The translations under genes were made by a program, and so were the position numbers. From Bacteroidota bacterium (GTDB taxonomy: Bacteria; Bacteroidota; Bacteroidia; Cytophagales; Cytophagaceae), in the NCBI GenBank assembly GCA_023458555.1, contig JAEWYS010000001.1:434001-498000 (forward strand): a DNA stretch of 64,000 nucleotides, read 5' to 3'. The first letter of the stretch is position 1. Every line of letters begins with the position of its first letter. This document shows positions 58,610 through 64,000 of the stretch, one piece after another. Below the pieces are notes generated by a model, which saw only the letters and a list, made by a program, of their open reading frames with translations, had not been told where the DNA came from and made no database searches.

Positions 58610-59509
58610 ATGAAATCAGATAAAAGTATAAATAATGACCTGAATTACGGCGTGTTTACCGGTTTGCTCGGGTTCGGTTTTATAATTTTGCTGATACATT
58701 CAGTGTACAACTTGCTGGTAATCCCGAATGTATGGCTTCTTTCTCTGGATTTTATTTTTTTTACTATACTGGTTGTGGTATTTCTCCTGTTTAAAAAGCA
58801 TGGAATTCTGAACAGACTTGTAGCTCCGATATTACTGTTTATTCTGATCATGCTTTCAGTGTTTTATTTTTTTCATGGAGGTTATCGGGGAATTATTCTG
58901 TTTTACTTTATTATTGTTGCCTATTCTTATTCTGTATTGCTTACCGGATACAGGCGAAATATCCTGCTTGTTTTTCATGCACTGCTTTTTGCTGGTCTTA
59001 TTGTCATACAGTTATACTATCCGCAATGGATCCGTCAGACCGAATATTCCAATCCGGATTTTCATTATCTTCTTGGTTTTGTTCTGGCCATTGCCTACAT
59101 AATTTATGGAGGAATAATTGTGCGGAAAGATTATGAGCGCACTTCCCGGGTGATTCAGAAGCAAAAAATGGAAGCTGTGGAAAAGAGCAATGAAATACAG
59201 AAAAAGAATGAAGAACTGAATGAAAAAGCCTTTCAGATTGAGCGTATAAATAAAAGACTTAGCCAGATGATAGAGGATAAAACAGCTCGTCTGGAAAAAC
59301 AGAACTATCAGCTGATTGAGTATGCGTTTTTCAATTCTCATAAGGTCAGAGGGCCACTGGCGCGAGTCATGGGGCTGGTTGAGTTGTTAAAGAATACTGA
59401 TAGTATGGACGATAGGATTCTTTATCTGAAAAAGCTGGAAGAGAGCGCTGCTGAGCTTGATCTGGTCATAAATGAAATCAATAAAATTCTGATTGAGCCT
59501 GTTGATTAG
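58610..59509 (+). CDS. Membrane kinase-like protein ending after DHp helix
   Basis: 299 residues. About six membrane helices (residues ~17-170), a coiled coil (about 175-235), then a DHp-type helix pair with His244 in AFFNSHKVRGPLARVMGL. Only 55 residues follow His244, so the ATP-binding catalytic domain is missing. Variant HK SHK-(L/V)R-x-P-(L/V)AR-x-xGL boxes occur in Bacteroidota kinases. It may accept phosphate from another kinase or interact with receivers. It lies about 140 bp upstream of the sigma gene. Confidence 0.75.
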   Translation: MKSDKSINNDLNYGVFTGLLGFGFIILLIHSVYNLLVIPNVWLLSLDFIFFTILVVVFLLFKKHGILNRLVAPILLFILIMLSVFYFFHGGYRGIILFYFIIVAYSYSVLLTGYRRNILLVFHALLFAGLIVIQLYYPQWIRQTEYSNPDFHYLLGFVLAIAYIIYGGIIVRKDYERTSRVIQKQKMEAVEKSNEIQKKNEELNEKAFQIERINKRLSQMIEDKTARLEKQNYQLIEYAFFNSHKVRGPLARVMGLVELLKNTDSMDDRILYLKKLEESAAELDLVINEINKILIEPVD

Positions 59510-59648
59510 CAAATGGAAATTTCTTCAGAAAAAGCCGATGTCTGAACCGGTGTTTTTTTAATTTTAAGATGTATGCAGCATATTTTATTTTTTTACTGTC
59601 TGTTATTAATGAAGTTTCTTCCTTAAATTTCTCTTCTGATTGTAATTT

Positions 59649-60185
59649 ATGAAGGAAGAAGAACTCATTGACCGTTGCATAAAAGGGGATCAGAAAGCAA
59701 TGAACTCCCTGTACAGGCATTATGTGCCAAGGATGCGCAGTATTTGTTTTCGGTATGTACGCACTGTTTTTGAGGTTGATGATATTCTTCAGGAAGCGTT
59801 TATAAAGGTCTTTCTTAAAATTGGCAGTTATAACAGGCAGGGTGCCTTTGAAAGCTGGATTCGCAGGATTGTGATAAATACAGCCATTAACTATTATAAA
59901 AGTAATCTGAGCTTCGGAAGGCAGATTCAGCTGGATGAAGTAGGGGAGAACGAAGCCGGAATTGTTGAAATAGCTGAAAAAATTTCAATTAATGAGCTTT
60001 ATTCCCTTATCAACGAGCTTCCTTCGGGCTACAGGTTTGTTTTTAACATGTTTGCGATAGACGGATATTCGCATAAAGAAATAGCTGAAATATTAAATAT
60101 AACAGAAAGCACATCCAGGTCTCAGTATACCAGAGCCCGGCGTCAGTTGATCAGTTTGCTCGAACAATACAACTATGTTAGTTAA
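59649..60185 (+). CDS. ECF-type RNA polymerase sigma factor
   Basis: 178 residues. Region 2 has FEVDDILQEAFIKVFLKI; region 4 has YSHKEIAEILNITESTSRSQYTRARRQL. Typical of ECF sigma factors linked to FecR-like regulators in Bacteroidota, though without the usual TonB receptor here. Overlaps the FecR gene by 11 bp, so coupled translation. Confidence 0.95.
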   Translation: MKEEELIDRCIKGDQKAMNSLYRHYVPRMRSICFRYVRTVFEVDDILQEAFIKVFLKIGSYNRQGAFESWIRRIVINTAINYYKSNLSFGRQIQLDEVGENEAGIVEIAEKISINELYSLINELPSGYRFVFNMFAIDGYSHKEIAEILNITESTSRSQYTRARRQLISLLEQYNYVS

Positions 60186-61188
60186 AGAACCTGATAATTT
60201 GGAAAAAATTCTGGAACGAAGATTTTCGGATCATCGGATAGATGAAGGGAGAGATCTTTTTCCTGCAATCGCCGAAAATCTCGGACAGACTCAAAATAAA
60301 CATAATGTTATTCGCAAGTATATGCTTGCGGCGTCTGTGACTGTTGCCTTGTTTGGCTGTATACTCTTTTTAACCAGCCGTCTTTCCCAGTCTCCTGCCT
60401 ATGTTACAACCGGGCATCAGATTCCGGATGTAAGTACTTTGGAGACAAAAGAGCATAGAGCTCCTGCTCAGGAAGCTGAAAATGTACATTTATCTGATGC
60501 GGCAGAGATTAACGCAGAAGCCGTATCCCGGACAGTTCAGACGTTTGTTGAAAAAGCTGTTCAGCGCGGAAAGATTATAAAATTGCCTGATGGATCGAAG
60601 ATTGTTCTTGAGTCCGGAAGCTCTGTTAAGTATAATTCGGATTTTGGAAAAAAAGAGCGGGCAATCTATCTCGAAGGAACAGCTTTCTTTGATGTTGCCA
60701 AACAGAAGAAGTTGCCGTTTGTGGTTTCAACTTCCCGTTCGGTTACTACCGTATTGGGAACATCTTTCAACATAAGCTCCTCTACTGAGCTTCGTGAGGA
60801 TCGGATTACTGTATATTCAGGTTTGGTTACATTTAGTCATAAAGATCAGAACCAAAGCTTACAACTGGCAGCTGGTTCAAGTGCTGTGCTGAATGAGAGC
60901 GAACATCTCCGGATTGCTAAATACCGTATTAATGCCAGTGCCTGGCAAACCGGCAGACTGGTTTTTGAAGAAACCAGAATAAAGGAAGTAATAGAAGATC
61001 TGGAAAATTACTTTGGCAATACTATTACGGTCTCTGATCCGGAATTATTAAATTGTACTTTTTCCGGGATATTTATAAATCCAAAAATAGAGGAGATAGT
61101 TTCCGTTATCTCTCTGAGCCTGAATCTTGGTTATGAAGAAAAGTCTGATCATATTGAGTTTACTGGTAAAGGATGCTCCGGTTTGTAG
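60175..61188 (+). CDS. FecR-family anti-sigma factor
   Basis: 337 residues. Short N-terminal cytoplasmic part without an obvious conserved anti-sigma pattern, one membrane helix (YMLAASVTVALFGCILFL, residues about 44-62), periplasmic FecR domain (GKIIKLPDGSKIVLESGSSV; FDVAKQKKLPFVVSTSRSVTTVLGTSFNI) and a C-terminal DUF4974-like domain (RIKEVIEDLENYFGNTI). Would hold the sigma factor until an outer-membrane signal comes through the periplasm. Confidence 0.93.
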   Translation: MLVKEPDNLEKILERRFSDHRIDEGRDLFPAIAENLGQTQNKHNVIRKYMLAASVTVALFGCILFLTSRLSQSPAYVTTGHQIPDVSTLETKEHRAPAQEAENVHLSDAAEINAEAVSRTVQTFVEKAVQRGKIIKLPDGSKIVLESGSSVKYNSDFGKKERAIYLEGTAFFDVAKQKKLPFVVSTSRSVTTVLGTSFNISSSTELREDRITVYSGLVTFSHKDQNQSLQLAAGSSAVLNESEHLRIAKYRINASAWQTGRLVFEETRIKEVIEDLENYFGNTITVSDPELLNCTFSGIFINPKIEEIVSVISLSLNLGYEEKSDHIEFTGKGCSGL

Positions 61189-61246
61189 CTTTGGTTAAAG
61201 CCGGATTGTAATAATCTTATTTTTTACATATTATTGGCAGGAACTT

Positions 61247-62551
61247 ATGATCAGGTCTTGCCTCATACTTTTTTTTTGCTTTTTATACTCTGGAGATATT
61301 TTTCCCCAGAAGAATGCTTATGTAAAACCCGTTGCAACACGGGATTCTATACGTTCAATTCAGATTTCTCTGGTCTATAAGGATGTCCGGCTTCAGAAAA
61401 TTCTTTCAGATATTTCACTGGATTACTCTCTGAATTTTTCCTATGCAGGAAGCATGATTCCATTGGACACGCTAATGTCTTTTAATGTGAGCCAAATCTC
61501 TCTGGGGAGTTTCCTGGATATTCTTTCCGAACGTTTTGCCATTGAACATAGCATCGTAGGAATATATATTGTTCTGTTTCGCAAAACATTCTATCAGGAA
61601 CAAAAAAATAAAATAGAAAATATCCCGGCTGATTCTGTATTCAAGGATACAATCAGTCTGTATCCGTTAAAATATGCACAAAATAAAAATATTCCGGTTC
61701 TGTATAAAGTCAGCTTATGGGATATCGTATCGGGTGCCGAGATAACGAAAGATCCAGTATTTATTCAAGGCAGAGATTCGGTGATTCTTGTTCAGAAAAA
61801 TGATTCCCTGAAAATAAGGGACCGGCAGTTGTACAGGAAAAGAGTTCGGCTTATTCGCAAAAAATACAGATCTAACCAGTGGACAACTCTGTCTCTTCAC
61901 CCTGAGTTTTCGATCTGGAATATGAAAGGTACAACCAATCAGAGTATCGACTATAAGCTATACAACGATTACGGGGCCCCGGACCCCGGGATAACACTGC
62001 AAACAGGACATGCCATAAGAGTATTGGGAAGCTTTTTTATTAAGCCGGGGCTGAACGCCAGTTATCAGATAAAAAGGGGAATCCATACAGATTACTATGT
62101 GAGCTTTCTGACTCCCTCGTTTGTAGAAGAGCGCAGTTATAAATATGATTCCCGTCTGATATTCTCAGCCTTTACTTTACAGGCAGGATATGAACACAAG
62201 GCAGGAAAAAATAAAGTAACTCTTTCGGGAGGATATTTTGGTGCAGTCCTGATCCGAAAAACAGCTCCCCGGTATTTTCCTTATTTTGAAACAAAATACT
62301 ATGTAGCCGGACCGCCATACTACACTAGTAATTATGAACGTATTCGCAGGGAGGAGATCCGATACAGAGACTGGGTGATGGGGGTAATGGCAGATATATT
62401 ATTTTACCGGAGCATTCATCAGCGGTTTGATTTGTTTGCAGGCATTCATGCCCGGCTGCAGCTGCATTCTATTTATACTAAAGAAGCTCAGATTAGTGAG
62501 CGATCCCTTTCTGAAGGGGTTTCAATTGGTATTAGATATAATATGCGCTGA
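61247..62551 (+). CDS. STN-domain protein with predicted beta-barrel, putative surface sensor
   Basis: 434 residues. Signal peptide (SCLILFFCFLYSGDIF), STN domain at about 35-115 (ISLVYKDVRLQKILSDISLD; LSERFAIEHSIVGIYIVLF), a linker, then ten or so amphipathic beta strands (TLSLHPEFSIWNM; TDYYVSFLTPSFVEER; ending SIGIRYNMR). It lacks the plug and 22-strand barrel of TonB-dependent receptors. It occupies the place of the receptor behind sigma/FecR, so it may be the signal-receiving outer-membrane component. Confidence 0.7.
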   Translation: MIRSCLILFFCFLYSGDIFPQKNAYVKPVATRDSIRSIQISLVYKDVRLQKILSDISLDYSLNFSYAGSMIPLDTLMSFNVSQISLGSFLDILSERFAIEHSIVGIYIVLFRKTFYQEQKNKIENIPADSVFKDTISLYPLKYAQNKNIPVLYKVSLWDIVSGAEITKDPVFIQGRDSVILVQKNDSLKIRDRQLYRKRVRLIRKKYRSNQWTTLSLHPEFSIWNMKGTTNQSIDYKLYNDYGAPDPGITLQTGHAIRVLGSFFIKPGLNASYQIKRGIHTDYYVSFLTPSFVEERSYKYDSRLIFSAFTLQAGYEHKAGKNKVTLSGGYFGAVLIRKTAPRYFPYFETKYYVAGPPYYTSNYERIRREEIRYRDWVMGVMADILFYRSIHQRFDLFAGIHARLQLHSIYTKEAQISERSLSEGVSIGIRYNMR

Positions 62552-62621
62552 TGATGCAGCTATTATATATTATTGGTTGTCTTTAACTAAGTAAGAGAGT
62601 TAATTTCTCATAGTTAAATGT

Positions 62622-63296
62622 ATGAAAATGAAGATGCAGTTTTTTCTGCTTTTGCTTTGTCTTGTAGCAGCAGGCTGCAAAATGGATGAAACGCTGGATG
62701 TAAATCAGCGCAAGATTTATTCAGAATATGAGCTGTTTTATAACAAAGCGGAAGACAGAACCTATATCAGAGCTCAGTTCCGACACAAGAAATCAACAGG
62801 AAATATATTACGGTTAACCAGTCCGAGTACGGTACGTTTTGATGATTTTTACCTGGATTATAATCCGCTGATTCAAAGTTATGAGAAGGTTATTGAAGGG
62901 TATACAGAAAGCGGAACTTTTGTATGGGAAGATCTGGAAGGGAAGCGTTACTACAACTTTGTTAAGCTTGTCCCGATCGAAATAGAGGATTTTGACGAGC
63001 TGGATGCAAAAAATGAACAGAAAATATACTGGTCCGGAGCCTCCCTCCAATACAATGAGACTGCCATGCTTTTTATAATTCCTGTATCTCACGGGACAGT
63101 CAGCTATCTTACAAAGGAATCACCGGGAAGTGATTTTGTTACGATACCGGTGTCTGTTAGTTCGCTTTTTGCGGGTCAGACAGTGCGGATGGCTATACAA
63201 AGAACTTTTTCTGTGGTACCGGAACAAAAGACGGAAGCAGGGGGTAAAATTTCGGGACGCTACAGAAATAAGGACAGAGAGGTGCTTTTTAAGTGA
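62622..63296 (+). CDS. Putative lipoprotein of the sigma/FecR locus
   Basis: 224 residues. Clear lipobox: FLLLLCLVAAGC, Cys19. The rest is beta-rich with no family recognised (TVRFDDFYLDYNPLIQSYEKV). Follows the STN-barrel gene by 70 bp in the same orientation and probably acts with it, as surface or periplasmic partner or as the system's output. Ends 18 bp before the convergent YihY gene. Confidence 0.7.
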   Translation: MKMKMQFFLLLLCLVAAGCKMDETLDVNQRKIYSEYELFYNKAEDRTYIRAQFRHKKSTGNILRLTSPSTVRFDDFYLDYNPLIQSYEKVIEGYTESGTFVWEDLEGKRYYNFVKLVPIEIEDFDELDAKNEQKIYWSGASLQYNETAMLFIIPVSHGTVSYLTKESPGSDFVTIPVSVSSLFAGQTVRMAIQRTFSVVPEQKTEAGGKISGRYRNKDREVLFK

Positions 63297-63314
63297 TTTT
63301 TTGACTGGAGTGGA

Positions 63315-64000
63315 TCAGGCTCTTTTGGCCAGCTTGTTCGGTCTGATATCCTGGCCGCTTACTTCCGAGTAGACCTGGGTAAATTCGGCGCCAAAAAGCA
63401 GCAGGAGACTCGAATAGAATACCCAGATTAAAAGAATAATCACAAATCCGGCTTTCCCGTAGGCTGAGCCAGGGTTAAAGTGATGAAGATAAAGTTGCAG
63501 AGCGTATTTTCCCCCCATAAATAGTACCGCAGTTATTAATGCTCCTGGCCAGATAAAACGGAAGCTTAGGTATACATTGGACAGAATTTTAAGCAGCAGA
63601 CCAAACAAAAGAGTTAACAGAAATAAGGCAACAAGCAGTTTCAGAATAAATAAAGCTTCTGCTGTATAATGGAACCTTATGGTAAAAAAATAAGAGTTGA
63701 TATTCCGGAAGATATTCTGAGAAAAAAGAAGCAGAATAAAAAAGCATCCAATAATCAGAATGATTAAAAAGCCTTCTACTCTTTCTACAATAATCTTAAT
63801 AATCGCCGTTCCTTTTCTGGGCTTTATTTTCCAGATTTTATCCAGACATCCCTGCAATTGCCCCAACAGGCCCGTTGCGGCAACAAGCAGCAGGAAGAAG
63901 CTGAACAAGGAACGGAACAGGCCTGTTTTTTCCAGACTTGAGTTCGCTATGATCAGCTGTATATGATCAGCGATGTCGTGTCCGATTATATCTCCAAATG
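63315..64000 (-). CDS. YihY/BrkB-family membrane protein (partial)
   Basis: The minus-strand frame is open from the right edge of the window to 63315, so the 5' end is missing. Visible: LLVAATGLLGQLQGCLDKIWKI and five to six membrane helices, ending TQVYSEVSGQDI. The family (BrkB/YihY, once called RNase BN) has unclear function, possibly envelope transport. A TTG at 63908 is not the real start since the frame continues upstream. Confidence 0.85.
   Translation of the reverse strand, partial: FGDIIGHDIADHIQLIIANSSLEKTGLFRSLFSFFLLLVAATGLLGQLQGCLDKIWKIKPRKGTAIIKIIVERVEGFLIILIIGCFFILLLFSQNIFRNINSYFFTIRFHYTAEALFILKLLVALFLLTLLFGLLLKILSNVYLSFRFIWPGALITAVLFMGGKYALQLYLHHFNPGSAYGKAGFVIILLIWVFYSSLLLLFGAEFTQVYSEVSGQDIRPNKLAKRA

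Noticed and set aside
63315..63908. YihY gene as a complete 197-residue protein
   Set aside because: The frame is open upstream to the window edge and the supposed start is a TTG inside the gene.

Overview
The window looks like chromosomal DNA of a Bacteroidota bacterium, probably of the Cytophagales/Sphingobacteriales side. The evidence is lineage-typical genes: a PorP/SprF-like type IX secretion protein, a type IX C-terminal sorting domain, an ECF sigma/FecR pair with an STN-domain protein, a BatB-like VWA protein with a TPR partner, YwqK/MORN repeats, RRM RNA-binding protein and the pbpC/alpha-2-macroglobulin pair. Promoters also fit the Bacteroidota pattern (TTG, about 20-22 nt, TAnnTTTG), and most genes lack a clear Shine-Dalgarno sequence. 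Genus is not assigned. I see no phage, IS element or CRISPR array.

Layout. 1-10 kb: a small Cys-rich lipoprotein, hisG-hisD, cysE-cysM reading toward them, an App1-like phosphatase, an XRE regulator with an array of repeated operator-like palindromes, a rhodanese, an AraC regulator, an orphan IlvM-like ACT protein, and hisC with a 33-codon membrane miniprotein overlapping its stop. 10-19 kb: pbpC and a 1868-residue thioester alpha-2-macroglobulin. 19-29 kb: a coiled-coil membrane protein, a double-thioredoxin lipoprotein-like protein, a small acidic protein with a near-perfect Shine-Dalgarno, a response regulator, smc, a cupin, a SUKH protein, an RRM protein and a degenerate receiver. 29-37 kb (mostly minus strand): yhhQ, rnz, STAS, purC, a MORN-repeat protein, a thiolase, the Bat-like pair, then three tRNAs (Ser, Pro, Arg).

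37-49 kb: after a gene-free stretch behind the tRNAs come an SDR, a type IX-sorted serine hydrolase, a GlxA-type regulator, a VOC/VOC/SRPBCC operon, a response regulator, a basic miniprotein, an orphan cytoplasmic substrate-binding protein, a multi-PAS histidine kinase, bifunctional hisB and a PorP/SprF protein. 49-64 kb: an SF1 helicase, a YfiH protein, rhomboid-holin-like-rhomboid, a helical-repeat protein divergent from ilvB-ilvN, a kinase-like protein that ends after its DHp domain, an ECF sigma/FecR/STN-beta-barrel/lipoprotein locus, and a YihY/BrkB gene running off the right edge.

How genes work together: hisG, hisD, hisC and hisB occur in pathway-operon order on one strand but are separated, as if a hisGDCB operon had been pulled apart. 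cysE-cysM makes cysteine. ilvB-ilvN starts branched-chain amino acid synthesis. PbpC and alpha-2-macroglobulin probably act together in periplasmic repair/defence. The best candidates for something undescribed are the sigma/FecR/STN-barrel/lipoprotein locus with its upstream DHp-only protein, the phased operator array of the XRE regulator, the strong-SD gene at 21.2 kb, and the hisC-overlapping miniprotein.
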